Assembly: GCF_000337795.1 (NCBI RefSeq)
Contig: NZ_AOLP01000011.1
Location: forward strand, 186,001-250,000
Origin: Haloferax denitrificans ATCC 35960
GTDB lineage: Archaea; Halobacteriota; Halobacteria; Halobacteriales; Haloferacaceae
DNA: 64,000 bases
Direction: 5' to 3'
In this document: positions 34,907 through 44,024 of the stretch, one piece after another
Layout of the letters: the number at the start of each line of letters is the position of its first letter
Numbering within the stretch: the first letter of the stretch is position 1
The notes under the pieces: generated by a model
Told to the model about the DNA's origin: nothing
The model's database searches: none
Seen by the model: only the letters and a program-made list of their open reading frames with translations
Program-made: the position numbers and the translations under genes

Positions 34907-35179
34907 TTACGCACCCGAAAAGCCGTTGGCGCGCTCGCTCAGCGAGTCCCCGAGCGACCCGTCGAGGGCCCCGCTCAGGAAGTCGCTCACGAGGTCGTGG
35001 ACGCCCGAGACGAACTCGGGAACCCGGTCGGGGAGTTCGCCGGGCGGCCCCTGCTGGCCGGCCGCGGACGCGGGGGACGATTCGCGTGCGTTCTCGGACG
35101 GTGCGGCGGCGGCGACGCCCGCGGTCGCGACGAGGACCGCGAGCAGGACGCCGACGAGGGAGAGTCTGCGTCGGTTCAT
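34907..35179 (-). CDS. small secreted protein
   Basis: A 90-residue protein with a Sec-type signal (RRRLSLVGVLLAVLVATAGVAAA, trimmed; hydrophobic core about 8-26, likely cut near Ala25-Ala26) and a short acidic, helix-forming mature part (ELPDRVPEFVSGVHDLVSD). No cysteine, repeat or known motif. Function unknown. The two secreted proteins at 34230 and 34907 are on the same strand 71 bp apart and may be co-transcribed. Confidence 0.62.
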   Translation of the reverse strand: MNRRRLSLVGVLLAVLVATAGVAAAAPSENARESSPASAAGQQGPPGELPDRVPEFVSGVHDLVSDFLSGALDGSLGDSLSERANGFSGA

Positions 35180-35306
35180 GGTGAGTCGCTCCGGTCGCCA
35201 CTCGCGGGGCGACGGTCATGAAAAGCGGACACCGTGGCGGGCGTTTTGCGTCGGTTTCGCCGAGTTTCGACGCGGGTTGCGGCGAATTGCCGCCGATTCG
35301 GAGCCG

Positions 35307-36494
35307 TTACTGGTTCAGCGCCTCGCGCATGGCGGCGAAGCCGGCTTCGGGGTCCACGTCCGCGCCCTGCGCCTCCAGCGCCTCGCCGAGGGCCGTCAGG
35401 AGGAACGAGACGTTCTCCGGCCGCGCCGAGTGGCCCATACAGCCGATACGGAAGATGTCGCCCGCGAGCGCGCCGAGGCCGCCGGCGATTTCGAGGTCGT
35501 ACTGTTCGAGCACGTAGTCGATTGCCTCGCCCGCGTCGACGCCGTCGGGGACGAGCACCGCGTTGAGGCTGGGGAGCCAGTAGCCGTCTTCGGGGTTGAG
35601 ACCGAGGCCCATCGCCTCGACGCCGGCTTTCAGCGCGCCCGCGACCCGGCGGTGGCGCGCCCACCGCGCCTCGATGCCCTCTTCGGCGACCAGTCGGAGC
35701 GCCTCGCGGATGGCGTAGACGTTGGTGATGGGCGCGGTGTGGTGGTACGAGCGGTCGTCGCCCCAGTAGCCCTCCAACAGCGACAGGTCGAGGTACCACG
35801 AGCGGGTGGGTTCCTCCCGCGAGAGCACCTTGTCCATCGCGCGGTCGTTGAGCGTCAGCGGGCTCGCGCCCGGCGGGCACGACAGGCACTTCTGCGGGCC
35901 GGAGTAGGCAACGTCGATGCCCCAGTCGTCGACTTCGAGTTCGACCCCGCCGAGCGAGGTGACGGTGTCGGCGACGACGAGCGCGTCGTGGTCGTGGGCG
36001 ATGCTCGTCAGCTCGGGGACGCTCGGCTGTTTCACGCCCGTCGAGGTCTCGGCGTGGACGAACCCGAACACGTCCGGCTGGTACTCGTCGAAGGCGTCCT
36101 GTACGTCCGCGGGGTCGAGCGGCTCGCCCCACGGCGCGTCCACGTGGACGACCTCGCCGCCGGCGCGCTCGGCCATCGACTCCATGCGCCCGCCGAAGTA
36201 GCCGTTCGTCGGGACGAGCATCGTGTCACCCGGTTCGACGAGGTTGCCGATGGCGGCCTCCATCGACGCCGAGCCGGTCCCCGAGACCGGAATCGTCCAC
36301 TTGTTGTCGGTGCGGAACGTGTAGCGCATGAGCTCCTGCACCTCGTTCATGATGTCGATAAACGACGGGTCGAGGTGGCCGACGAGCGGCGTGGACATCG
36401 CGCGGAGCACGCGCGGGTGAACGTCGCTCGGGCCGGGGCCCATCAGCGTTCGATTCGGCGGGGTGAGTTCGCCGACATCGGGTGCATCGGACAT
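35307..36494 (-). CDS. class V aminotransferase, alanine-glyoxylate/serine-pyruvate type
   Basis: A 395-residue PLP-dependent aminotransferase. The Schiff-base Lys202 lies in YSGPQKCLSCPPG, the cofactor-aspartate in VVADTVTSLGG (Asp176), and the N-terminal MGPGPSDVHPRVL is a hallmark of the AGXT/SerC-like group. It probably transfers amino groups between alanine or serine and glyoxylate or pyruvate. A second member is at 47807-48919. The start ATG 36494 follows an AT-rich leader. Confidence 0.9.
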   Translation of the reverse strand: MSDAPDVGELTPPNRTLMGPGPSDVHPRVLRAMSTPLVGHLDPSFIDIMNEVQELMRYTFRTDNKWTIPVSGTGSASMEAAIGNLVEPGDTMLVPTNGYFGGRMESMAERAGGEVVHVDAPWGEPLDPADVQDAFDEYQPDVFGFVHAETSTGVKQPSVPELTSIAHDHDALVVADTVTSLGGVELEVDDWGIDVAYSGPQKCLSCPPGASPLTLNDRAMDKVLSREEPTRSWYLDLSLLEGYWGDDRSYHHTAPITNVYAIREALRLVAEEGIEARWARHRRVAGALKAGVEAMGLGLNPEDGYWLPSLNAVLVPDGVDAGEAIDYVLEQYDLEIAGGLGALAGDIFRIGCMGHSARPENVSFLLTALGEALEAQGADVDPEAGFAAMREALNQ

Positions 36495-36643
36495 GGTCTG
36501 ACTTCACGTGCCACGCAAACCGGCAAAAACGATGTGATTGCGGAACGTCGTGAACTGGCTCTAACCCCGACCCCACCCGTCGGAGTCCGGCCGGCCGACT
36601 GCGCCGACGCGCTCACTCGTCCCGACGGCGCCGACGTGCCAAC

Positions 36644-39600
36644 TCAGCGCGACAGCGCCTGCGCGACCTTCTCTATCGGGTGCGGCGGTCGCCGCGCCGC
36701 GTCGTCCCTGTCTTCGAGTTGCGTCCGGCACGACGCGCCGGGGGCGACCACCTCGTCGCCCGGGCTGTCGTCGACCTGTTCGAACAGGATGTTCCCCATG
36801 GCCTTCGAGAGGTCGTAGTGTTCGGCCTCGTAGCCGAAGCTCCCGGCCATGCCGCAACAGCTCGAATCGAGCGGGTCGACCCCGTAGCCGACCCGCCGGA
36901 GGACGCCCACCGCGTGGTGGTCCTTGTTCAGCGCCTTCTGGTTGCAGTGGCCGTGGTAGGTGAGCGACCCGAGCGCGCCGCCGTCGGCGACCGCCGAGGC
37001 GACGGGTCCGGCCGCGTCGTCGCCGTCGGCCGAGTGCCCGCGAATCGGGAGGTCCTCGTCCAGTCGGTGGGTGTCGAGGAACTCCATGACGCCGTAGGCG
37101 GCCGCGGCGACCGGGGCGACCGCGTCGTCCGGCAGGAGGTCGGCGTACTCGTCTTGGAACATCACCGCGTCCGAGGGCTCGACGAAGACCACCGACCAGC
37201 CGGTTTCGACCGACGGGCGGAGCGTCTCGACGTTGTGGCCAGCGCGCCGCCGCGCGAGGTCGAGGAAGCCGCCGGAGTAGGCCGCGCGACCGCTCGGCTC
37301 GACGCCCTCGGCGAGGCGGACGTGGACGCCGGCGGCCTCCAGCACGCGAACCGCCGCCTTCCCGATTTCGGGCGTGACGTAGTTCGTGTAGGTGTCGGGA
37401 AACAGGAGGACGCGGTGGTCGGCCTCGCTCGCCGGGACGCGGGGCCGTCGCCCGTCCATCCACGATTCGAGCGTGTCGCGGGTGAACGAGGGGAGCGACC
37501 GGTCGGAGGCGACGCCCGCGAGCCGCTCCATCGCGGCCCGCGCGCCCGGTAGCTCGGCCGCCCAGTTCGAGACGGGCGCGAGTGCGCTTCCGACGCCGGC
37601 CAGTCGGTCGATGTTGGCGAACAGGCGCTCGCGGAGCGACGCGCCTTCCTCGGCGTGGTGGGCGTGTTTCACCTCGGCTTTGAGCTTCGCCAAGTCGACG
37701 CCGGTCGGACAGTCGTTCTGACAGCCCTTACAGCCGACGCAGAGGCCGAGGACCTCCTCTTGGAAGCGGTCGGAGTGAATCTCGTCCTCCGGGAGGTCGC
37801 CGCTGATGGCCGCGCGGAGCATGTTGGCCCGCCCGCGGGTCGTCTCGGCCTCGTCCTTCGAGGCGCGGTAGGTCGGACACATCGTCTCCGAGCCGGTCTG
37901 CCGGCAGGTGCCACAGCCGTTGCAGAGTTCGACGAGGTGCGAGAAGCCGCCCTCCCCGTCGAAGTCGAGCGTCGTCGCGGGCTCGATGGACTGGTAGGCC
38001 GCGCCGTACCGGAGGTTCTCGCGCATGTCCGCGCCGACGCCGCGGTCGACGTCCGGGCCGAGGTCGTCGGGGCTGTCGCGGTAGACGACGTTGCCAGGGT
38101 TCATGTGCCACTCGGGGTCGAACGCCGTCTTCAGTTCCTTGAACGCGCCCCAGAGTTCGGGGCCGTACATCTTGGGGTTCCACTCGGTCCGGGCCATCCC
38201 GTCGCCGTGCTCGCCCGAGAAGGCCCCGCGGTGGTCCAACACGAGGTCGGTCACGTCGTCGGTGATGGCGCGCATCGTCTCGATGCCCGCGCCGTCTTTC
38301 AGGTTCAGGATGGGGCGGATGTGGAGCGTCCCCGCGCCGGCGTGGGCGAAGTACGCGGCCGACGTGCCGTGGTCCTCCAGCACGTCCTCGAACGACTGGA
38401 CGTACTCCGCCAACTCCTCGGGCGGGACGCTCGCGTCCTCGATGAACGGGTAGGGCTTCGGGTCGCCCGGCAACGACATGAGAAGCGGTATCGCCGCCTT
38501 GCGGAGCTTCCAGAGGTCGGCCTGCGCCTCGGGCGTGTACGCCTCGATGGCTTCGAACGCGCCGCCGTCGCCGCCGTCGTTGGCGTCGTCCGCCTCCGAC
38601 TCGTCGCCCGCCGCCGGCACGTCGCCAGCCTCCGACCCGTCGCCGCCGTCTCGCAGGAAGTGGTCGTTCGCCTCGCGAATCACCGCCTCGAAGTCGTCGT
38701 GCAGTTCGGAGTCGAACTCCAGCATCAGGGTCGCCGCCGTCCCGTCGGGAATCCCCTCGACGTACTGGGCGTACTCGCTGGACTCGGCGGCCATCCGCAA
38801 CACCTCGTCGTCCATGAGTTCGACCGCGCTGGCGTCGAAATCGAGGGCGTCGGGGACCGCGGCCATCGCCTCGACGAGGTCGTCGTAGGCGTAGAGGACG
38901 AGCGCCGTCTCCTCGGGGACCGTCACGAGCGACACGGTGGCCTCGACGACGACGCCGAGAGTGCCCTCCGCGCCGACGAACAGCTTCGAGAGGTTGACGA
39001 CGGTCTCGCCGTCGTCGTTCTCGGAGACGACCTTGTGGAGGTTGTAGCCCGACACCGACCGCTTGAGGCTCGGATACCGCCGCTCGATTTCCTCCTCGTG
39101 GTCCTCGACGAGTCCGAGGACGGTCCGGTAGAGGGCGGCCTCGCGGTCGTCTTTTTCGACGATGTGGTTCCACTCGTCGCCCCCGACGACCACGTCGCGG
39201 GTGTGGACGACCGACCCGTCCGCGAGGACGACTCGCAACTCCTCGGTGTAGGCGTCGGTGATGCCGTAGCGGACCGAGTGCGCGCCCGTGGAGTTGTTGC
39301 CGATGCCGCCGCCGACCGTCGCGCGGTTCGAGGAGGCGGGGTCCGGCGCGAACTTGAGGCCGTGCTCCGTGAGGCGGTCGTCGAGGTCGTCCTGCACCAC
39401 GCCGGGTTGGACCCGCGCCCGCCGCGCGTCGGGGTCGACGCAGACGATTTCGTCCATGTACTTCGAGCAGTCGATGACGACACAGCCGGGGCCGACGGTC
39501 TGTCCCGCCAGCGACGACCCCGCCCCGCGCGGGAGCACGGGCACGTCGTGTTCGGCGGCCGTCCGCACCGCGGCGCGCACGTCGTCCTCGTCGCGGGGGA

Positions 39601-39844
39601 CGACCACGCCCGCCGGGCGCGCCCGGTAAATCGACCCGTCGGTCGCGTACAGCACCTGCGCGTACTCGTCGAACCGCACCTCGCCGGAGACGACGTCCCG
39701 GAGGTCGGCGGCGAGGTCGGCGTGTTCGGATACGTCGACCACGTCGTAGTCGCGCGACTCCTGAAATCGCTGGAAATCTCCCCGTCTCTCGCCGTTCGTT
39801 TCCGCCGTGATTCGCGTCGCCCGCGGGGGGCCGTCGCCAGACAT
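36644..39844 (-). CDS. FAD-linked oxidase / 4Fe-4S / CCG-domain fusion (D-lactate dehydrogenase-like)
   Basis: A 1066-residue giant oxidoreductase. The N-terminal half (about 60-290) is a PCMH-type FAD-binding domain (LPRGAGSSLAGQTVGPG; RATVGGGIGNNSTGAH), then the FAD-oxidase C-terminal region to about 570. Two 4Fe-4S clusters follow (CNGCGTC...MCP; CVGCKGCQNDCP), then a GlpC-like part with CCG motifs (TYHGHCNQKAL; SSCCGMAGSFG). It probably oxidises D-lactate or glycolate and passes electrons to quinone. A Gly/Asp/Glu-rich insert (near 405-440) interrupts the FAD half. The ATG at 39844 was chosen over the longer frame. Confidence 0.9.
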   Translation of the reverse strand: MSGDGPPRATRITAETNGERRGDFQRFQESRDYDVVDVSEHADLAADLRDVVSGEVRFDEYAQVLYATDGSIYRARPAGVVVPRDEDDVRAAVRTAAEHDVPVLPRGAGSSLAGQTVGPGCVVIDCSKYMDEIVCVDPDARRARVQPGVVQDDLDDRLTEHGLKFAPDPASSNRATVGGGIGNNSTGAHSVRYGITDAYTEELRVVLADGSVVHTRDVVVGGDEWNHIVEKDDREAALYRTVLGLVEDHEEEIERRYPSLKRSVSGYNLHKVVSENDDGETVVNLSKLFVGAEGTLGVVVEATVSLVTVPEETALVLYAYDDLVEAMAAVPDALDFDASAVELMDDEVLRMAAESSEYAQYVEGIPDGTAATLMLEFDSELHDDFEAVIREANDHFLRDGGDGSEAGDVPAAGDESEADDANDGGDGGAFEAIEAYTPEAQADLWKLRKAAIPLLMSLPGDPKPYPFIEDASVPPEELAEYVQSFEDVLEDHGTSAAYFAHAGAGTLHIRPILNLKDGAGIETMRAITDDVTDLVLDHRGAFSGEHGDGMARTEWNPKMYGPELWGAFKELKTAFDPEWHMNPGNVVYRDSPDDLGPDVDRGVGADMRENLRYGAAYQSIEPATTLDFDGEGGFSHLVELCNGCGTCRQTGSETMCPTYRASKDEAETTRGRANMLRAAISGDLPEDEIHSDRFQEEVLGLCVGCKGCQNDCPTGVDLAKLKAEVKHAHHAEEGASLRERLFANIDRLAGVGSALAPVSNWAAELPGARAAMERLAGVASDRSLPSFTRDTLESWMDGRRPRVPASEADHRVLLFPDTYTNYVTPEIGKAAVRVLEAAGVHVRLAEGVEPSGRAAYSGGFLDLARRRAGHNVETLRPSVETGWSVVFVEPSDAVMFQDEYADLLPDDAVAPVAAAAYGVMEFLDTHRLDEDLPIRGHSADGDDAAGPVASAVADGGALGSLTYHGHCNQKALNKDHHAVGVLRRVGYGVDPLDSSCCGMAGSFGYEAEHYDLSKAMGNILFEQVDDSPGDEVVAPGASCRTQLEDRDDAARRPPHPIEKVAQALSR

Positions 39845-39989
39845 TATCACATATAATCGTGCAGGATAGCAAAAACCTGTGTGTGACTCGCCACGTTTGC
39901 CCGAAGCGGTAGTCGTTCGCGGCGGGCCGGCTTCGTCGCACGGGGGCTGAGCGGGGGTTGTACGGGTTCTCACCCGGCTGAGAACCCGG

Positions 39990-40811
39990 CTACTGCGGCG
40001 GGTTCCGGGGGTAGTTCCCGACGCCGGTTCGGAGTTCGCCGTCGGCGGCGACCCAGCCCTGTCGGTCCGCCGGGAGGTCGTAGGCGGCGACGTGGTCGAC
40101 GTACTCGTTGTAGTTCCAGCCGCCGACCCACCACGAGTTCGCGCCGCGGAGTTCGACGCTCACCGAGACGTTCGTCGTCGCGGGGCCGTCGTACTGCACG
40201 AACAGCATCGACTCGTAGTCGTAACACCGGGCGTCGTCGCCCTCGCTCGGCCAGTCGCAGGGGACGAGCCGGGCGTTCTCGCGGGGTTCGAACAGCGGTT
40301 CGGTCCCCTCGGGCGCGAGCGTGTCGATGGACTGGTTCACCCGCACGTCGGCGGACAGGTCTATCGCGTCGTGTTCGACGCGGAGCGTGTCGGAGTCGTT
40401 CCGACTGTACTCGCTCGCCGGAATCGGCTCCCAGCGGACGAGTCGGTCGTTCTCGACGACCGCCCGGTAGTACGTCGGGTCGGCGGGAATCTCGTCGGCG
40501 CGGAGGCGGAGCATCGGCCCGTACTCCGTCTCGGCCACGTCGTACTCCCAGCCCGCCGGAAGCAGGTAGTCGCGGGACTCGACGGCGTCGCCGACGGCCG
40601 AGGAGCCGTCGCTGACGGGAAGCGGGACGAGGACCGTCACGTTCGAAACCGGTTCGTCCGCCGAGACGCGGACGCTGTAGTCGTACTGGCTCCCGTAGGA
40701 GTCGAGAAACGAGAGCCGGCCGAACGCCCAGAGCCCGCCGGCCGCGACCGCGACCACGACGAGCGCGGCGACGACGACGATACCGAGTGTGCGGAAGTTC
40801 ACGGAAATCAC
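39990..40811 (-). CDS. membrane-anchored extracellular protein of unknown function
   Basis: About 273 residues. One N-terminal hydrophobic helix (about 9-33, IVVVAALVVVAVAAGGLW) anchors a large beta-rich extracellular domain with two cysteines (PCDWP; RCYDYES) that may pair. No known family is evident. The translation starts at a GTG; either 40811 or the in-frame GTG at 40802 may be used. It follows the flavodoxin gene by 21 bp on the same strand, so they probably share a transcript. Confidence 0.68.
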   Translation of the reverse strand: MISVNFRTLGIVVVAALVVVAVAAGGLWAFGRLSFLDSYGSQYDYSVRVSADEPVSNVTVLVPLPVSDGSSAVGDAVESRDYLLPAGWEYDVAETEYGPMLRLRADEIPADPTYYRAVVENDRLVRWEPIPASEYSRNDSDTLRVEHDAIDLSADVRVNQSIDTLAPEGTEPLFEPRENARLVPCDWPSEGDDARCYDYESMLFVQYDGPATTNVSVSVELRGANSWWVGGWNYNEYVDHVAAYDLPADRQGWVAADGELRTGVGNYPRNPPQ

Positions 40812-40832
40812 CGGGCGGGTCGCACCGCCCGC

Positions 40833-41408
40833 TCAGACCGCCGCCCCTCCCGCGGCGGTGCCCGCGGTCGAGTCCACGAAGTCGGCGAAGTCGGCGGCGA
40901 ACGTCTCGACTTCGTCCCAGTCGGTGTACTCGTAGTCCCGCGAGGTGTCCGTGTCGCCGGTCGCGCCCTTGGCGATGCGCTTCATCACCATCCGGGTGAG
41001 AAAGCCGTACTCGGAGTACCGAAGCGCGCCCCCGAACGCGGCCATCCGCTCGGGGTGCCAGCCGCTTTCCTCGACGAACTCGTCGATGTACGTCGCGACC
41101 TCGGCGCGGGCGTCCTCGTCGTCGAGCGCCGACGACAGCGACACCTGAAAGAAGCCGTTGGGCCGCGCCTCGATGTCCTCGCGGTGCTCGCGGACGAACG
41201 CGTACACCGGCTTCGAGTGCGCGCCCATGTGAATCGACGACCCGACGAGCACCGCGTCGGCGTCGGCGACCGCCTCGCCGGCGGCGTCGTCGGTGACCGA
41301 CTCGGTCCGCACGTCGTAGCCGTGGGCCGCCAGCGCCATCGCGATGCGCTCGGCTATCTTCTCCGTCTGTCCCTCTCTGCTCCCGTACGCGACGAGTATC
41401 GTTCCCAT
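40833..41408 (-). CDS. flavodoxin-domain protein (HemG-type)
   Basis: A 191-residue flavodoxin-domain protein. The FMN phosphate loop is AYGSREGQTEKIAERIA at the N-terminus, and VGSSIHMGAHSKPVYAFV matches menaquinone-dependent protoporphyrinogen oxidase (HemG) relatives. The GHPERMAAFGGALRY-type sequence (WHPERMAAFGGAL) also fits. Whether it makes heme in this organism is uncertain; haloarchaea usually use siroheme-dependent heme synthesis. The start is ATG 41408. It leads the unknown membrane-anchored gene. Confidence 0.82.
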   Translation of the reverse strand: MGTILVAYGSREGQTEKIAERIAMALAAHGYDVRTESVTDDAAGEAVADADAVLVGSSIHMGAHSKPVYAFVREHREDIEARPNGFFQVSLSSALDDEDARAEVATYIDEFVEESGWHPERMAAFGGALRYSEYGFLTRMVMKRIAKGATGDTDTSRDYEYTDWDEVETFAADFADFVDSTAGTAAGGAAV

Positions 41409-41544
41409 ACAGTTCACCGCGTTCCTGTTAGCTCGCTCACACCATAACGGCAGTCGGCACCTCCCAGTCGCCGGGAATCCGGCCGGACGACGCTCGGAGG
41501 AGGAACTGTTTTGCCCGTCGCCGCATCACTCCAAAATACAACCA

Positions 41545-42189
41545 ATGAATATCTCGATGGGAACCTATCTGGTGACGCAGTCGGACCGCTCCGCCGGGCG
41601 GTCGACCCCCGACGTGGTGCGGGCCGCCGTCGACGGCGGCGTCGACGTCGTTCAACTCCGGGAGAAGCACGCGAGCGCCCGCGACCGCTACGCGGTCGGC
41701 CGCGAGGTCCGCGCCGTGACGGCCGACGCGGGCGTCCCGCTCGTCGTCAACGACCGGGTCGACATCGCGGCCGCCATCGACGCCGACGGCGTCCACCTCG
41801 GCGACGACGACGTGCCCGTCTCGGTCGCGCGCGAGCAACTCGGCGACGACGCCGTCGTCGGCCGGTCGGTCTCGACGGTCGCGGGCGCGAGAGCCGCCGA
41901 GGAAGCCGGCGCGGACTACCTCGGCGTGGGGGCGGTGTTCGCCACGGACACGAAAGACACCGACCCCGAACAGTCCGAAATCGGGACCGAGCGGGTGTCG
42001 GCCATCGCTGAAGCCGTCTCGATTCCGTTCGTCGGCATCGGCGGCGTCACGCCCGACAACGCCGCCGACGTGGTCGCCGCCGGGGCCGACGGCGTCGCCG
42101 TCGTCTCGGCCATCACCGCCGCGGACGACCCCGCCGACGCGACCCGCCGCCTCGCCGCCTCGGTCGTCGCCGGGAGTGACCGCCGATGA
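41545..42189 (+). CDS. thiE: thiamine-phosphate synthase
   Basis: A 214-residue ThiE that joins HMP-pyrophosphate and thiazole phosphate to thiamine phosphate. The pyrophosphate and Mg region shows VVQLREKHAS, VVNDRVDIAAAIDADGVHLG, and the C-terminal FVGIGGVTPDNA and GADGVAVVSAI, all diagnostic. It starts the thiE-thiM-thiD operon. The upstream frame to 41344 is not part of the gene; the start is ATG 41545. The stop overlaps thiM by 4 bp. I see no TPP riboswitch in the leader. Confidence 0.95.
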   Translation: MNISMGTYLVTQSDRSAGRSTPDVVRAAVDGGVDVVQLREKHASARDRYAVGREVRAVTADAGVPLVVNDRVDIAAAIDADGVHLGDDDVPVSVAREQLGDDAVVGRSVSTVAGARAAEEAGADYLGVGAVFATDTKDTDPEQSEIGTERVSAIAEAVSIPFVGIGGVTPDNAADVVAAGADGVAVVSAITAADDPADATRRLAASVVAGSDRR

Positions 42190-43100
42190 GCGGACGAGAC
42201 GGCCCGGACGGCGCGGGTGGACCGGGCGGTTCGGGCGGCGCGGACGGTTCGGACGACGCGACCGGCGCGGGCGGCGTCCCCGACGTGGCGCTGGACGAGG
42301 CGCTCGCCGCCGTCGCGGGCGAGCAACCGCTCATCAACTCGGTCACGAACGACGTGACGGTCAACGACGTGGCGAACGTCACGCTCTACTGGGGCGGCCT
42401 GCCGGTCATGTCCGACGACGAGCGCGAGGTCGGCGACATGGTCGGCATCGCCGACGGCTGTCTGCTCAACATGGGGACCGTGAGCGAGTCGGGCGAGGAG
42501 ACGATGCTGACCGCCGGGCGGGCCGCCAACGAGCGCGGTATCCCGCTCGTCGTCGACCCCGTCGGCGTCGGCGCGACCCCGACGAGAGACCGGGTCGCAG
42601 ACCGCCTCGTCACCGACCTCGACGTGGACGTGCTCAACGGCAACTACGGCGAAATCTCCGCGCTCGTCGGCGACGACGCCGAGGTCCGCGGGGTCGAGTC
42701 GGTCGGCGAGTACGCCGAAATCGCCGCGGCGGCCGTCGAGTGCGCCCGGAAGACCGGCGCGGTCGTCGTCGCCTCCGGCGAGACCGACATCGTCGCCACC
42801 GAGACGGCCGCCTTCGAGGTCGACGCCGGCCACTCGATGATGGGCGCGGTCGTCGGCACCGGCTGTATGCTCGGCGCGACGCTCGCGGTGTTCGCGGCCG
42901 CCGTCGACGACCCGGTTGCGGCGGCGCTCACCGGAACCGCGGCGTACGGACTCGCGGGCGAACTCGCCGCCGAGGGCGCGTTCGGCGACTACCGCGGCCC
43001 GGCCAGCTACAAAATCGCCTTCCTCGACGCGGTCGCGGGGCTCGCGGACGCCTCGACACCAGACATCGTCGACCGAATCGACCGCATCGAGGTGCGATAG
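42186..43100 (+). CDS. thiM: hydroxyethylthiazole kinase
   Basis: A 304-residue ThiM, which phosphorylates the thiazole precursor for salvage. The N-terminus has a Gly/Asp-rich extension (about 35 residues, GPGGSGGADGSDDATGAG) not seen in the bacterial enzyme, then QPLINSVTNDVTVNDVANVTL, trimmed here, the substrate loop. The catalytic GTGCMLGATLA near 222-232 supplies the Cys. Overlaps thiE by 4 bp and is followed immediately by thiD. Confidence 0.94.
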   Translation: MSGRDGPDGAGGPGGSGGADGSDDATGAGGVPDVALDEALAAVAGEQPLINSVTNDVTVNDVANVTLYWGGLPVMSDDEREVGDMVGIADGCLLNMGTVSESGEETMLTAGRAANERGIPLVVDPVGVGATPTRDRVADRLVTDLDVDVLNGNYGEISALVGDDAEVRGVESVGEYAEIAAAAVECARKTGAVVVASGETDIVATETAAFEVDAGHSMMGAVVGTGCMLGATLAVFAAAVDDPVAAALTGTAAYGLAGELAAEGAFGDYRGPASYKIAFLDAVAGLADASTPDIVDRIDRIEVR

Positions 43101-43940
43101 ATGCCGGGGACCCCGCCCGACCCGCAGACGCCGTCGTACGCCCTCACCATCGCCTCCAGCGACTCCGGCGGCGGCGCGGGCATCCAAGCCGACCTGAAGA
43201 CGATGACCCGACTCGGCGTCTACGGCGGGTCGGTCGTCGTGGCCGCGACCGCCCAGAACACCCGCGGCGTCGAGGGCTCGCACGTCCTCCCCGCCGAGTC
43301 GATTCGCGCCCAGTACGAGGCCGTCGCCGACGACTTCGACATCGCGGCCGTGAAACTCGGGATGCTGGCGACGGCCGAGGCGGTCGAGACGGTCGCCGAC
43401 TGCCTCGCCGACTACGACGGCCCGGTCGTCCTCGACCCCGTGATGGTCGCCACCTCCGGCGACAGACTGCTGGCCGAGGACGCCGTCGACGCCTACGACG
43501 CCCTGTTCGCGCGGGCGACGCTCGCCACCCCGAACGCCGACGAGGCCGAGGCGCTGACGGGCGTGTTCCCCGACTCCCCGACGGCCGTCTCCGAGGCCGC
43601 CGACTGGTTCTTCGACCGCGGTGCCGACGCCGTGCTCCTGAAGGGCGGCCACGTCGCCACCGACGGCGACACCGTGGTCGACACGCTCGTCACGCCGACC
43701 GAGACGACGACGTTCGTCAACCCCCGCATCGACGCGACGGCGACCCACGGCTCCGGCTGTACCCTTTCGAGCGCCGTCGCCGCCCGCCTCGCCCGCGGTG
43801 ACGACCTCGCCGACGCGGTCCGCCGCGGCATCGAGTTCACGCGTGCGACCCTCGCCGAACCCGCCGACGTGGGCGAGGGCGCGGGAAGCGTGAACCACCT
43901 CGTCGGCGTCGGCGACGGCTGGACGCCCGACGAGTCGTAA
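43101..43940 (+). CDS. thiD: hydroxymethylpyrimidine/phosphomethylpyrimidine kinase
   Basis: A 279-residue ThiD that phosphorylates HMP and HMP-P. The N-terminal SDSGGGAGIQADLKTM binds substrate, VAVKLGML-type sequence (IAAVKLGML) and VLDPVMVATSGD follow, and the catalytic ATHGSGCTLSSA lies near 215. It is a stand-alone ThiD without the ThiN domain that many archaea fuse to it. It begins the base after thiM ends, the third and last gene of the operon. Confidence 0.95.
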   Translation: MPGTPPDPQTPSYALTIASSDSGGGAGIQADLKTMTRLGVYGGSVVVAATAQNTRGVEGSHVLPAESIRAQYEAVADDFDIAAVKLGMLATAEAVETVADCLADYDGPVVLDPVMVATSGDRLLAEDAVDAYDALFARATLATPNADEAEALTGVFPDSPTAVSEAADWFFDRGADAVLLKGGHVATDGDTVVDTLVTPTETTTFVNPRIDATATHGSGCTLSSAVAARLARGDDLADAVRRGIEFTRATLAEPADVGEGAGSVNHLVGVGDGWTPDES

Positions 43941-44024
43941 GCGACGACCGGCGACCGGCGACCGGCGACGCGGCTCTCCGACGACCGCCACGCCGCTTTT
44001 CCGGCTACGTGTCGTATCGCGAAC

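Noticed and set aside
37655-39856. 733-residue plus-strand frame opposite the FAD/Fe-S oxidase
   Set aside because: Shadow frame without motifs; the minus-strand gene has both FAD and Fe-S signatures.
40833-41408. confident assignment as the heme-pathway enzyme HemG
   Set aside because: The flavodoxin fold is clear, but haloarchaea generally make heme by a different route, so only the domain is claimed.
41420-41544. TPP riboswitch ahead of thiE
   Set aside because: I looked for the conserved CTGAGA and ACCTGA elements and for paired helices and found none in this leader.
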